Shown here in pieces: positions 8,002 to 17,738 of a stretch of DNA of 64,000 bases. The notes beneath the pieces are model-generated. The model did no database searches and was not told the origin of the DNA. It saw only the letters and a program-made list of their open reading frames with translations. The position numbers and the translations under genes are program-made. The stretch is from positions 71,318 through 135,317 of the forward strand of contig PLTX01000063.1 of NCBI GenBank assembly GCA_003164675.1, read 5' to 3'. Within the stretch, counting starts at the first letter, position 1. Every line of letters begins with the position of its first letter. The stretch is from Verrucomicrobiota bacterium. Lineage in GTDB: Bacteria; Verrucomicrobiota; Verrucomicrobiia; Palsa-1439.

Positions 8002-8657
8002 AGCGCTCCGTTTGCGCGTTGGTCAGTGGCGGCCTCGACAGTTGTGTGATGCTCGCTTCGTTGGCGCGCCAGTACCGCAAGGTTTATCCCGTCTTTATCC
8101 GCCAGGGCCTCACTTGGGAAACTGCCGAGCTTCGTTCACTCCGCCGGTATCTCCGGGCTGCCCGCATTCGCCATCAACCATTGACCATCCTCCATTTGCC
8201 TGCAAATGATCTCTATGGTTCGCACTGGAGCACGACTGGCCGGCGCGTGCCCGGCGCGAAAACTCCCGACGAAGCTGTCTATCTCCCCGGCCGCAACCTG
8301 ATGTTGCTCTCGAAAGCCGCCGTGTTCTGCGCGCTTCACAAAATCGACACCATCGCCGTCGGCTCGCTTGGACATAATCCGTTCCCGGATGCCACGCCCA
8401 GATTCTTCCGCAAATTCGCCATGGCCGCCGGCGAAGCTCTCGACTTCCGAATCGAGATCATCGCCCCGTTCCGCAAGCTCACAAAGGAACGGGTCCTGTG
8501 CCGCGGTCTTCGTCTCAAACTACCACTCCACCTCAGTTTCTCGTGCATTTCCCCCCGCCGCGGCCTCCACTGCGGCCGCTGCAACAAATGCGCGGAACGT
8601 CAAAAGGCGTTTCGAAACGTCGGAATACCTGATCGCACGAAGTACGCTGGCCACTAG
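7998..8657 (+). CDS. QueC-like 7-cyano-7-deazaguanine synthase family (PP-loop ATPase)
   Basis: The 219-residue protein starts with GTG, overlapping the previous stop. The N-terminal PP-loop SGGLDS (10-15) is the pyrophosphatase signature of the adenine-nucleotide alpha-hydrolase fold. VYLPGRNLMLLSKAA and AVGSLGHNPFPDATPRF match the QueC/ExsB core. A C-terminal Cys cluster (SCISPRRGLHCGRCNKC) matches the zinc site of QueC. QueC converts 7-carboxy-7-deazaguanine to preQ0 on the way to queuosine or archaeosine. No queD, queE or queF lies in the window, so either the pathway is dispersed or this is an ExsB-like relative with another substrate. Confidence 0.85.
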   Translation: MKRSVCALVSGGLDSCVMLASLARQYRKVYPVFIRQGLTWETAELRSLRRYLRAARIRHQPLTILHLPANDLYGSHWSTTGRRVPGAKTPDEAVYLPGRNLMLLSKAAVFCALHKIDTIAVGSLGHNPFPDATPRFFRKFAMAAGEALDFRIEIIAPFRKLTKERVLCRGLRLKLPLHLSFSCISPRRGLHCGRCNKCAERQKAFRNVGIPDRTKYAGH

Positions 8658-8683
8658 CACGCGACTGTGTTATTTGTTGCGCC

Positions 8684-10132
8684 ATGGCCTACGAATCTTT
8701 GCGGGAGTTTGTGCAGAAGTTGGATGCCGCCGGTGAACTGAAGCGGATTTCGGTCGAGGTCGATCCGGTTCTGGAAATCACCGAGGTTGTAGACCGCGAG
8801 ATGAAACTACCGGGTGGCGGCAAGGCGTTGCTCTTCGAGAAATGCAAGGGCTCGCAATTCCCACTGCTGATCAACGCCTACGGCTCGACGAAACGCATGG
8901 CGATGGCCCTCGGCGTGAACGACGTCGAAGACATCGCCCGCGAACTCGAAGGCTTGCTCAAGGCCAAACCACCGACCTCCTTCAAGGAAGCTATCGCTCT
9001 GCTCGGGACCGCGTTCGAGTTGCGTCACGCGAAACCCAAGAGCGTCAAGTCTGGCACGAGTAAGCAAATTGTTCAGCAGAAACCGAACGTCGCCACACTC
9101 CCCATCCAGAAATGCTGGCCGCAGGACGCGGGACGATTTGTCTGTATGCCGCTGGTGATCACGCGCGATCCCGACAACGGCTCGCGCAACGTCGGCACCT
9201 ACCGCATGCAGGTCATCGACGAGCGGACGACGTTCATGCACTGGCAACTGCACAAGACCGGCGCGCGTCACTGGCGACGCTACATGGAATTGAAACAACG
9301 CATGCCCGTGGCCGTGGCCCTCGGCGGCGACCCGGTGTACGCGTTCGCCGCCACAGCGCCGTTGCCGGACGGCGTGGACGAAATGATGCTCGCGGGTTTC
9401 CTTCGCAAGAAATCGGTCGAGATGGTGAAGTGCGACACGAACGATCTCGAAGTGCCCGCCGATTGCGATTTTGTGCTGGAAGGGTACGTCGAGCCGGAAG
9501 AGAAACTCGATCTGGAAGGCCCATTTGGCGACCACACAGGTTACTACACATTGCCGGAGCCGTACCCGAAGTTTCACATCGAGCGCATCACGCATCGCCG
9601 CGACGCGATTTACCCGAGCACGATCGTTGGCGTGCCGCCGATGGAAGATTTCTACATGGGCACGGCCAGTGTGCGCATCTTTCTGCCCGTGTTCAAAGCC
9701 AACTTCAACGAAATCGTCGACATGGCGTTGCCCGCCGAGGGCGTGTTCCACAATCTCGTCGTGGTCTCGATCAAGAAGCAATTCCCGTATCACGCGATGA
9801 AGGTGATGCATGGATTGTGGGGCATGGGACAGATGATGTTCACGAAGATCATCGTCGTGGTCGACGCAGATGTGGACGTCCACGACACGAGCGGGGTGCT
9901 GTTCCGTCTCACGGCGAACATCGATCCCGAACGCGACATCATTTTCACCAAGGGTCCTGCCGACGTGCTCGACCACGCGACGCCTGTCATGGGGTTTGGC
10001 AGCAAGATCGGAATCGACGCCACGCACAAACTCAAAGGTGAAGCGAACACGCGTCCCTGGCCGCCCATCATTGCGATGGACGCCGCGGTGAAGAAGCGCG
10101 TGGACGACCTGTTGCGCCATGCCACGCACTGA
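8684..10132 (+). CDS. ubiD: UbiD family decarboxylase
   Basis: The protein has 482 residues, full length for UbiD enzymes, which decarboxylate aromatic or unsaturated acids using prenylated FMN. Landmarks are the N-terminal SLREFVQKLDAAGELKRI, the NVGTYRMQ segment carrying the conserved Arg, LEGPFGDHTGYY with the conserved Glu/Asp, and PYHAMKVMHGLWGMGQMMFTK. In quinone synthesis the usual substrate is 3-polyprenyl-4-hydroxybenzoate; in bacteria using the futalosine pathway a UbiD homologue acts on a naphthoate. Which applies here is not decided. No ubiX is in the window. The stop overlaps the next gene by 14 nt. Confidence 0.92.
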   Translation: MAYESLREFVQKLDAAGELKRISVEVDPVLEITEVVDREMKLPGGGKALLFEKCKGSQFPLLINAYGSTKRMAMALGVNDVEDIARELEGLLKAKPPTSFKEAIALLGTAFELRHAKPKSVKSGTSKQIVQQKPNVATLPIQKCWPQDAGRFVCMPLVITRDPDNGSRNVGTYRMQVIDERTTFMHWQLHKTGARHWRRYMELKQRMPVAVALGGDPVYAFAATAPLPDGVDEMMLAGFLRKKSVEMVKCDTNDLEVPADCDFVLEGYVEPEEKLDLEGPFGDHTGYYTLPEPYPKFHIERITHRRDAIYPSTIVGVPPMEDFYMGTASVRIFLPVFKANFNEIVDMALPAEGVFHNLVVVSIKKQFPYHAMKVMHGLWGMGQMMFTKIIVVVDADVDVHDTSGVLFRLTANIDPERDIIFTKGPADVLDHATPVMGFGSKIGIDATHKLKGEANTRPWPPIIAMDAAVKKRVDDLLRHATH

Positions 10133-10421
10133 CGAGCCGTTCATTTGCCCGAATTGCGGCGCCGAAGTTCCCGCAAAGGCCCGGGCGTGTCCCGAGTGTG
10201 GCGCCGACGAGAAGACGGGCTGGTCGGACGATACAATCTATGACGGCACCGGCATCGAAGACCCGGACGAATTCAACTACGAGGATTGGAAACGGCGCGA
10301 GGTGGATGGCCGGGGGCCGCGGCGAACGAGCAAGCAGTGGTTTTGGTGGGGCGTGACGATCCTGATTCTGGTGTTGCTGTTGTGGTTGATTGGTTCGCGG
10401 CTGTGGCGTGCCATCCCGTAG
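10119..10421 (+). CDS. Zinc-ribbon membrane-anchored small protein
   Basis: This 100-residue protein has an N-terminal zinc ribbon (CPNCGAEVPAKARACPECG, two CxxC pairs) followed by an acidic linker. The single C-terminal transmembrane segment is QWFWWGVTILILVLLLWLIG. The architecture is a cytoplasmic zinc ribbon tethered to the inner membrane by its C-terminus. It begins 14 nt before the ubiD stop, so it belongs to the same operon. No specific function can be assigned; such proteins are common in PVC bacteria. Confidence 0.82.
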   Translation: MPRTDEPFICPNCGAEVPAKARACPECGADEKTGWSDDTIYDGTGIEDPDEFNYEDWKRREVDGRGPRRTSKQWFWWGVTILILVLLLWLIGSRLWRAIP

Positions 10422-10455
10422 GCAGTCATTCGCTTTGAAAACAGGATCCGCTATC

Positions 10456-11955
10456 TTGAAGATCGACAACCGACGCTCGGTAGCTTTGCTGGGCGTCGTA
10501 CTCCTGGCGGCGCTCGGGCTTCGAATGTTTCATCTCCAGGATCGCGTGCTGTGGTTGGACGAAGCCGATTCGTTGCTGATTGCCAGAGCGGGTCCCGCTG
10601 AGATTATCGATGCCGTTCGCGATGATATTCACAGCCCGTTTTATTACCTGATATTACATTACTGGCAATTCATAGTCGGTGGCGAAGCCGGGGCGCGGCG
10701 GCTGTCAGTGCTCGCCGGGGTCGCAACGGTGGCCGTGGTGTATGCGATGGGGCGCACCCTCGCAGGGCGTGGCGCGGGGTTGTTGGCCGCAGCGTTTCTG
10801 GCGGTGTGTCCTCTGCATGTTTGGTACTCCCAGGAAACTAGGATGTATGCGTTGCAGACGTTGCTCGTGACCTTGTCGTTCCTGTTCATGGTATTGGCGT
10901 TACGGCAGCGACGAGCGGCGCTCTGGATGGGTTATTCGGTCGTTGCCGCGCTGAGCCTGTACGCGCAGTACGCTTCGGTCTACGCTCTCGTTGCTCAGAA
11001 TGTGTTTGTCCTTGCCTATAACCGGCGGGATCGCCAGAAACAGCATTACTGGTTGGCATCGCAATGCGTCGTGATGGTCCTGTTTGCACCCTGGTTGCCA
11101 GTTTTCGTCTCCCAAACGAGGATGGGCATGGGCAGCTCGTGGATGGAGCCGCTGGAGTTCAGCCGGGTACTGGCCTTCTTCTCACTCTTCAGTGGTGCGT
11201 ACCTCGGAGACCCGCATGGGCGTTCTGTGTCCGTGGCGATCACAATGGCGGCGTTGATCGTTCCGATAACGATTTTGTTCCGCCGCCGGGAGTCTCGTCA
11301 ATTCGCCGCGCTGCTGGCTCTCTGGTTCGTTGTGCCGGTGGTTCTCCTGGCAATGCAGTCATTGAATCAAAACCGCTTCCTGCCGCGTGCGTTGCTATGC
11401 ACGACACCACCGCTCGCCTTGTTGCTGGGCTGCGCCGTGACCCAGCCGGGCAAAATGGCCACCCGCACCGTTCTGGTTCTCACCGGGATCGCCCTCTTCG
11501 TTGCGAATCTCTATGCCTTGCGAAATTACTATTTTTTGGAGAATCGATGGGTGAAATCCGATTTGCGCGAGGCTGCCGGCAAAGTCGCGAAAGAATTTCA
11601 AGCGGGTGACGTGGTTGTGCACATAACGGAATCTTCGCTTCGACCGTTTCAGTGTTACCTGGGAGATGGAGTCGGTCAAGGCGTGATCGACCCGCCTGCG
11701 TACCTGCCGCATAAGTTCCGTGTAATAGGAGATGAGCGCCTGCCACAATCCACCAGTGAGTTCCGGCGCATCTGGCTGGTTCTGTATCCGGATCGATTTC
11801 ATCCAAACCTAGCGGAAACGACCCGCAACTGGATGAATCACCATCACCATTTCGTTCGCGCGCTCTACGACTCCGGCACCGTTTTCGTTGGCCTTTACGA
11901 ACGTCAAGACCCGCAACTGGTCCCAGCCGCCATGCAGAACTCCCAGAAGTCTTGA
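10456..11955 (+). CDS. Membrane glycosyltransferase (GT39/ArnT-like)
   Basis: About 499 residues from the TTG at 10456; the track start at 10390 (also TTG) would lie inside the preceding gene. The 10456 start has an AGGA about 10 nt upstream and begins right before the first membrane helix. The first periplasmic loop carries LWLDEADSLL, the acidic pair typical of GT-C enzymes of the ArnT/PMT group, followed by HSPFYYLILHYWQ. About ten further hydrophobic segments and a soluble C-terminal domain follow. Such enzymes transfer sugars from lipid carriers to proteins or lipids in the periplasm. The acceptor is unknown. It precedes dnaE in the same direction. Confidence 0.8.
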   Translation: MKIDNRRSVALLGVVLLAALGLRMFHLQDRVLWLDEADSLLIARAGPAEIIDAVRDDIHSPFYYLILHYWQFIVGGEAGARRLSVLAGVATVAVVYAMGRTLAGRGAGLLAAAFLAVCPLHVWYSQETRMYALQTLLVTLSFLFMVLALRQRRAALWMGYSVVAALSLYAQYASVYALVAQNVFVLAYNRRDRQKQHYWLASQCVVMVLFAPWLPVFVSQTRMGMGSSWMEPLEFSRVLAFFSLFSGAYLGDPHGRSVSVAITMAALIVPITILFRRRESRQFAALLALWFVVPVVLLAMQSLNQNRFLPRALLCTTPPLALLLGCAVTQPGKMATRTVLVLTGIALFVANLYALRNYYFLENRWVKSDLREAAGKVAKEFQAGDVVVHITESSLRPFQCYLGDGVGQGVIDPPAYLPHKFRVIGDERLPQSTSEFRRIWLVLYPDRFHPNLAETTRNWMNHHHHFVRALYDSGTVFVGLYERQDPQLVPAAMQNSQKS

Positions 11956-12006
11956 TTGCCATCGCCGTCGCACTTACAGTGGCGGGCGCGAGGCGCGACA
12001 GTTTTG

Positions 12007-15000
12007 ATGAAGCATTCGGATTTTGTTCATTTGCATTTGCACACGGAGTACAGCCTGCTCGACGGGGCATGCCGCATATCGGACGTGGTCGACAAGGCGC
12101 ATGAGTGCAAGATGCCGGCGGTGGCGATGACCGACCATGGCAACATGTTCGGGGCGATCGAATTCTACAAAACCGCTCAGGAGAAAGGGCTCAAGCCGAT
12201 CATCGGCTGCGAAACCTACATCGCCCCCGGCTCGCGTCTCGACAAGAAATCCACCAACGCCCGCGACGCCGCGTTCCATCTGGTGCTGCTGGCCAAGGAC
12301 GAGGTCGGCTACAAGAACCTTGTTAAACTCGTTTCCTCCGCGCATCTCGAAGGCTTCTATTACAAGCCGCGCATCGACAAGGAGATCCTCGCCCAACACT
12401 CCAAAGGACTCATCGGCCTCACGTCCTGCCTCAAAGGCGAAGTCCCAAACAAGATCAAAGAGGGCCAGATCGATCTGGCGAAAGCCGCGTTGGACGAGTA
12501 TCGCCAGATTTTCGAGCCCGGCGATTTCTATGTCGAACTCCAGAACCACGGCATCGAAGAGCAACGCACGGTCAACCGCACGCTGATCCCGTGGGCGAAG
12601 GAGTTCAATCTTCCCATGGTCGCCACCAACGACGTGCATTACGTCGAACGCGAGCATTGGGAGGCGCACGATTGCCTGATTTGCCTGCAGACACAGTCGC
12701 TGCTCTCCGATGAAAAGCGGATGCGGTACGTAGCCCAGCAGTTTTATCTGCGGACGCCGGAGGAAATGCACGAATTATTCGCCGAGACGCCCGAAGCGCT
12801 CAAGAACACCCTAGCGGTCGCCGAAAAGTGCAATCTCCTGATGGAATTCGGCAAGCTTCGGTTTCCTGTTTACGAACCGCCAACGGGGTTCACGCGTGAA
12901 CATTACCTGCGGCATTTGTGCGAGCAGGGGCTGCGCGACCGGTACGGCATCGAATGGAAACAGCCGAAAAACCCGCAGGAAAAGCAGATCGTTGACCGCG
13001 TGGAGTTCGAATTGAAGATCATGGAGAAGACGGGCTTTGTCAGTTACTTCCTGATCGTCTGGGACTTTGTCCATTTTGCGAGGAGTAACGGTATCCCGGT
13101 CGGCCCCGGTCGTGGCAGCGCCGCCGGCAGCGTGGTCGCGTACATCTTGAAGATCACCGACATCGATCCGCTCCGCTACAACCTGCTCTTCGAGCGTTTC
13201 CTCAATCCCGAGCGTATTTCGCCGCCCGATATCGACATGGACTTCTGCTACAACCGCCGCCCCGAAGTCATCGATTACGTGCGCAAGAAGTACGGTGATG
13301 ATCACGTCGCCCAGATCATCACGTTCGGCACACTCGGCGCGAAAATGGTCGTGCGTGACGTCGGTCGCGTGATGGGGCTTTCGTACGGCGAGTGCGACCG
13401 GATCGCCAAGATGATCCCGCCGGACATCGGCATGACGCTGAAGAAGGCACTGGAGATCAATCCTGAGTTGAAGGGCGCCTACAACAACGAGGCGACCGTC
13501 AAACGCGTGATCGATTACGGGTTCACGCTCGAAGGCCTCTCGCGCAACGCTTCGACCCACGCCGCGGGCGTGGTCATCGGCGCCGAGGCCCTGACGAACG
13601 TTGTTCCGCTTACCACGGGCACGAACTCGAACGAAATCGTCACGCAGTACTCGATGAATCCACTCGGCGATCTCGGTCTGCTGAAGATGGACTTCCTCGG
13701 GCTGAAGACACTCACGGTGATCAAAGACGCGCTCGATCTGGTCGAGCAAACCACGGGCCGGCATCTCGATATCGACGAGATTCCCCTGCATGACAAGAAG
13801 ACGTTCGATCTGCTGGCGAAAGCCAACACCATCGGCGTGTTCCAACTTGAATCTCAAGGGATGCGTGATTTGTGCCGCCGCATCGGCGTCGACTCCATCG
13901 ACGTGATCATCGCGCTGATCGCTCTGTTCCGCCCCGGGCCGATGAACATGCTCGACGATTACGTCAACCGCAAACACGGCAAGGTCAAGGTCGCGTACGA
14001 CCATCCCTTGCTCGAACCAATCCTCCGGGAAACGTTCGGCGTATTCGTGTACCAGGAGCAGGTGATGCAGGCCACGAGCGCCCTGGCGGGTTACTCGCTG
14101 GGCGGCGCCGACGTGCTCCGCCGCGCGATGGGCAAGAAAAAGCCGGAGGAAATGGAGAAGCAGCGCGAGATTTTCATCAAGGGCTGCCACGAGAAGAACA
14201 AGATCCCGCGGGGCAAGGCCAACCAGATTTTCGACATGCTGGCGAAATTCGCCGGGTACGGCTTCAACAAGTCGCACAGCGCCGCCTATGGTGTCGTTTC
14301 GTACCAGACCGCCTGGCTCAAGGCCAATTACCCCGTCGAGTTCATGGCCGCGCTTCTTTCCAACGAACTGGCCAACACCGACAAGATCCAATTATTCATC
14401 AACGAGTGCAAACGCATGGGCATCGAGGTGCTGGCACCCGATGTCAACGAGAGCGGCGTGCGCTTCACCGTGCGCGGCGGCAAGATTCGTTTCGGCCTCG
14501 CGGCGATCAAGAACGTCGGTGAGATCGCGGTGGAAAATGTCATCCGCGTGCGCGATGCGGGCGGACGGTTCCAGTCGTTCGAAGATTTCTGTACCCGCGT
14601 CGACCTGCGGATTGTGAACCGGAAAGTGCTGGAATGCCTGGTGAAATGTGGCGCATTTGATTCGTTGGGGGAACTGCGAGCGGTGGTGTTTGCGGCGGTC
14701 GAGTGTCAGATGAACCGCGCGGCCAGCGCACAACGCGACCGCGAACGCGGGCAGACGGCGCTCTTCGATGTGGAGCCGGTCAATGCGCAACACAGGGCCA
14801 CGGGGCAACCACCCGCGGTTGACTGGTCGCAGAGCGAGATGCTCGCCTTCGAGAAAGAACTTCTCGGATTCTACGTCACCGGGCATCCGTTGAGCCAGTA
14901 TGCCGAGGTATTGCGACGTTACGAACTCGCCTCGTCGGGACAATTGACACAACTCCAGGACGGACAGATGACCCGCATCGGCGGGATCATCAGCAAATTG

Positions 15001-15525
15001 ACCCCGAAAACGACGAAGCAGGGCAGGCCGATGGCCATCATGACGCTGGAAGACCTCGATGGCTCGGTGGAGATATTGGTTTTTCCCGAGTCATACGCCA
15101 AATATGCGGCGAGCTTGAAAGCGGACGCCGCGATCTTTGTATGTGGCATGGCCAATTTGCGCGAAGACAAACCCAAGATTGTCGCCGACCAGATCATTCC
15201 GCTGGACGACGTGCCGAAGAGATTCACGAAGGCGGTTCACATCCGTCTCTCGGCCGGCACGACGGAGGATTCCATTCTCACCCGCGTTCAGCACGTGCTG
15301 CACGCGCACAAAGGGAGTGTGCCTGTTTTATTCTGCTTCATTTACCCCGACGGCAAACTGGTCTTTCTGGAAGCGCACGAACATTTCTCCGTGTCACCGA
15401 CGCAGCAATTCGTGCGCGACGTCGAGGCCATCCTCGGCGAAGACAGCGTCTGGCTCAAGGTGGACACCGAGAAGCTGGCCGCGACCAACGGCAGCCGCCG
15501 CGAGCGCCGCTTCGCCGCGGCGTAA
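12007..15525 (+). CDS. dnaE: DNA polymerase III alpha subunit
   Basis: The replicative DNA polymerase catalytic subunit, 1172 residues from the ATG at 12007. The track start at 11956 adds 17 residues lacking family similarity; the PHP domain starts right after 12007. The PHP domain (HLHLHTEYSLLDG, MTDHGNMFG) keeps its metal-ligand motifs, so it may have phosphatase or proofreading-type activity, unlike the degenerate E. coli version. The palm contains GRGSAAGSVVAY and the catalytic PDIDMDF near residue 408. The fingers, helix-hairpin-helix, and an OB-fold around MTRIGGIISKLTPKTTKQGRPM follow. The length and domain order are those of DnaE1. Confidence 0.97.
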   Translation: MKHSDFVHLHLHTEYSLLDGACRISDVVDKAHECKMPAVAMTDHGNMFGAIEFYKTAQEKGLKPIIGCETYIAPGSRLDKKSTNARDAAFHLVLLAKDEVGYKNLVKLVSSAHLEGFYYKPRIDKEILAQHSKGLIGLTSCLKGEVPNKIKEGQIDLAKAALDEYRQIFEPGDFYVELQNHGIEEQRTVNRTLIPWAKEFNLPMVATNDVHYVEREHWEAHDCLICLQTQSLLSDEKRMRYVAQQFYLRTPEEMHELFAETPEALKNTLAVAEKCNLLMEFGKLRFPVYEPPTGFTREHYLRHLCEQGLRDRYGIEWKQPKNPQEKQIVDRVEFELKIMEKTGFVSYFLIVWDFVHFARSNGIPVGPGRGSAAGSVVAYILKITDIDPLRYNLLFERFLNPERISPPDIDMDFCYNRRPEVIDYVRKKYGDDHVAQIITFGTLGAKMVVRDVGRVMGLSYGECDRIAKMIPPDIGMTLKKALEINPELKGAYNNEATVKRVIDYGFTLEGLSRNASTHAAGVVIGAEALTNVVPLTTGTNSNEIVTQYSMNPLGDLGLLKMDFLGLKTLTVIKDALDLVEQTTGRHLDIDEIPLHDKKTFDLLAKANTIGVFQLESQGMRDLCRRIGVDSIDVIIALIALFRPGPMNMLDDYVNRKHGKVKVAYDHPLLEPILRETFGVFVYQEQVMQATSALAGYSLGGADVLRRAMGKKKPEEMEKQREIFIKGCHEKNKIPRGKANQIFDMLAKFAGYGFNKSHSAAYGVVSYQTAWLKANYPVEFMAALLSNELANTDKIQLFINECKRMGIEVLAPDVNESGVRFTVRGGKIRFGLAAIKNVGEIAVENVIRVRDAGGRFQSFEDFCTRVDLRIVNRKVLECLVKCGAFDSLGELRAVVFAAVECQMNRAASAQRDRERGQTALFDVEPVNAQHRATGQPPAVDWSQSEMLAFEKELLGFYVTGHPLSQYAEVLRRYELASSGQLTQLQDGQMTRIGGIISKLTPKTTKQGRPMAIMTLEDLDGSVEILVFPESYAKYAASLKADAAIFVCGMANLREDKPKIVADQIIPLDDVPKRFTKAVHIRLSAGTTEDSILTRVQHVLHAHKGSVPVLFCFIYPDGKLVFLEAHEHFSVSPTQQFVRDVEAILGEDSVWLKVDTEKLAATNGSRRERRFAAA

Positions 15526-15614
15526 GGCCTGCTGGTCGCAAGTCGTCACGGTCTACTCCGCAAGCGGGTGGCTTGAGATCTTTCTTATTGCCCAGTCCAA
15601 CAGCCTCACGGCTG

Positions 15615-16163
15615 TCACTTCGATGGAATGGCGAGCTTCTGCCCGACCTTTAGCGAGTCGCTGGTCAGGTTGTTGGCCTTCCTCAAGTCGGCAATGGTGA
15701 CGCCGTTATTCTTCGCAATGGACGTCAGCGTATCGCCCTTTTGAACCACGTACTCGTTGCCATTGGCCGGCGCAGTCGATGAATTGGCAGCGCCACCGCC
15801 ACCGTGCGAACCACTCATGGCCCCGAGTTCTTTGGCCAGTTGATCGAGGATGACCTTCTTGTCCGTCTCACGGGCAGCGTCGAGCGCCTTCACGCGCGCC
15901 TCCAATGCCTGCAGGTCGTTAACCGAAGCACTTGGTCCGGATTGATGCACTTCCGCGAGTTGCGCCTGGATTTGTTTGAGGTCCTGCTGGATTTGCTGCT
16001 GGTTGAATTGGATCGCATCGACATCCGCTCGGAGCTTGCTGACGCGCTCGTCGATGATGGATACCTGCTGAGCGATGGTTTGGTCCTCGGCTGGCGCAGA
16101 TGATGCACTGGCGACACTGAGGACAGCTAGTGCGGCAAAAACGAGAAGCTCCTTGTGTTTCAT
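15615..16163 (-). CDS. Secreted coiled-coil LysM-domain protein
   Basis: The protein has 182 residues. A signal peptide (KHKELLVFAALAVLSVASASSA) is followed by a Gln-rich coiled coil (QQVSIIDERVSKLRADVDAI and on to about residue 110) and a Gly/Ser linker. The C-terminal LysM domain is YVVQKGDTLTSIAKNNGVTI through LKVGQKLAIPSK and binds peptidoglycan. The design suggests a periplasmic protein that oligomerises through its coiled coil and docks on the cell wall, similar in outline to CpoB/YbgF N-termini. It is convergent with dnaE. A short ACAGCC/GGCTGT hairpin at 15600-15615 overlaps its stop and might end transcription weakly. Confidence 0.88.
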   Translation of the reverse strand: MKHKELLVFAALAVLSVASASSAPAEDQTIAQQVSIIDERVSKLRADVDAIQFNQQQIQQDLKQIQAQLAEVHQSGPSASVNDLQALEARVKALDAARETDKKVILDQLAKELGAMSGSHGGGGAANSSTAPANGNEYVVQKGDTLTSIAKNNGVTIADLRKANNLTSDSLKVGQKLAIPSK

Positions 16164-16272
16164 GGTGGCAGTCTAGAAACCATGCGGAAACGTTGCAAGT
16201 CCCGAATCTCCATATGCCGAACGCCATAGCCCGGAGGCCAATAATGGCTGGCCTGAATCGTGCTTCCTTAGA

Positions 16273-17664
16273 ATGACGGACCAGTATTTCATGAGCACAA
16301 CCGATCTTCAACATACCGAGGAAATGGCGGTTGAAGCAGAGTTGGGAGGCCCCGTCCCATCCCCAATTGCGACGGATTCGGTCACCCCGCTGTTCACCAA
16401 TCCCGCCGACTGGTTCGTCCCCCCATTCCCTGAGAAGTTGGAGGATTTGGACGTCAACCCCGGCTTCCTCGCCGATCTCGCTCTGAAGACCGTGCCGCTG
16501 GATAGCGACTGCAGCACCAGCACGATCGCGGCCCGCATGCACCTGGGCATGATGATCACCGAGGCGCTTCTCCAGCGGTTGTGCCACGACAAATTTATTG
16601 AAATCAAAGGTGTAGTGGGCCTGCACAACCATCGCTACGCGATGCTCGACCACGGCTGGGAGGAGTTGCGACGGCTCACCAGCTTTTGCAGTTACGCCGG
16701 TCCGTCTCCCGTCTCACTGAAGTCATATACGGAGATGATCACGCAGCAGGTGCGCAACCGTCCGCCCGCGTCACGCCAGGCCCTCGATCAGGCGATGTCG
16801 AACCTGATTCTCTCCGATTACGCCAAGGAAATCATCGGTTTGGTCATCGGTTCGGGACGCAGCCTGTTCCTCACGGGACCGTCTGGCAACGGCAAGACCG
16901 CCATGGCGCGAGCACTCGTCGACGCGCTCCCCGGCGAAGTCTGGATCCCGTATGCCATCGAAGTGGACGGCCAGGTGATCCGCGTCTTTGACACCCACAA
17001 CCATTCACCCGTTCCGCACGCGAACGACAATTATGATCGCCGCTGGGTGCGCATCCGTCCGCCGCTGGTGGTGGTGGGCGGAGAATTGACACTCGACAGC
17101 CTTGAACTCGCGTTCACCGAGACGCAGCGTTTTTACGAGGCGCCGCTGCACATCAAGTCCAACGGCGGCGTGTTGGTGGTGGATGATCTGGGCCGCCAGC
17201 GCTGCTCCGCGACGGAATTGTTGAACCGCTGGATTGTGCCGCTGGAATACCGCGTCGATTACCTCACGTTGAGCACCGGCAAGAAGATTCAGGTGCCGTT
17301 CGAGCAAATCGTGGTGTTTGCGACGAACCTTAACGAATCCGATCTCGAAGACGAAGCGTTCATGCGCCGCATGGGCTACCGCCTCCACGCCGAGCCACCC
17401 AGTCCCGAAACCTACACCGAGATCTTCCTGCGGTATGCCCGCTCGCGTGGGTTGTTCGCGGACGAAAACCTGATTCCGCAGCTGTTGCGGAAATATCAGG
17501 TCGAAGGGCGCATCCCCAAGGCGTGTGATCCGCGCGATTTGATCGACCGCACCATCGACCGCTGCCGCCTGCTCCGCCAGCCCGTCAAACTCACCGAAGA
17601 AGGCCTCGACATCGTCTGGAAGGGCTATTTCGGCCAACCCAGCACCGATCCAAAGCGGCGTTGA
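16273..17664 (+). CDS. Orphan AAA-type P-loop ATPase
   Basis: This 463-residue protein has an N-terminal winged-helix-like region (residues about 60-150) and a P-loop ATPase core. Walker A GPSGNGKT is near residue 203 and Walker B GVLVVDDLGR near 300. FEQIVVFATNLNESDLEDEAFMRRMGYR contains a sensor-1-like Asn and arginines, and a lid-like C-terminal helical domain follows. The form is that of an AAA-class motor of unknown function; related ATPases are often filed with pilus-type or MoxR-like regulators. It stands alone between the LysM gene and tandem hairpins. No partner gene is visible. The extra ATG at 16291 (MSTTDLQ) is an alternative start. Confidence 0.8.
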   Translation: MTDQYFMSTTDLQHTEEMAVEAELGGPVPSPIATDSVTPLFTNPADWFVPPFPEKLEDLDVNPGFLADLALKTVPLDSDCSTSTIAARMHLGMMITEALLQRLCHDKFIEIKGVVGLHNHRYAMLDHGWEELRRLTSFCSYAGPSPVSLKSYTEMITQQVRNRPPASRQALDQAMSNLILSDYAKEIIGLVIGSGRSLFLTGPSGNGKTAMARALVDALPGEVWIPYAIEVDGQVIRVFDTHNHSPVPHANDNYDRRWVRIRPPLVVVGGELTLDSLELAFTETQRFYEAPLHIKSNGGVLVVDDLGRQRCSATELLNRWIVPLEYRVDYLTLSTGKKIQVPFEQIVVFATNLNESDLEDEAFMRRMGYRLHAEPPSPETYTEIFLRYARSRGLFADENLIPQLLRKYQVEGRIPKACDPRDLIDRTIDRCRLLRQPVKLTEEGLDIVWKGYFGQPSTDPKRR

Positions 17665-17738
17665 CGCCTCAACTTGGCTTTGTTTCATCCAGTTTTCCAC
17701 GCCGGCTTGAATAAACTTTGGTTCGTTCTACGAAATCA

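Noticed and set aside
12811-14391. A 526-aa minus-strand ORF
   Set aside because: It is antisense to dnaE, whose motifs are unmistakable; GC-rich third positions keep antisense frames open.
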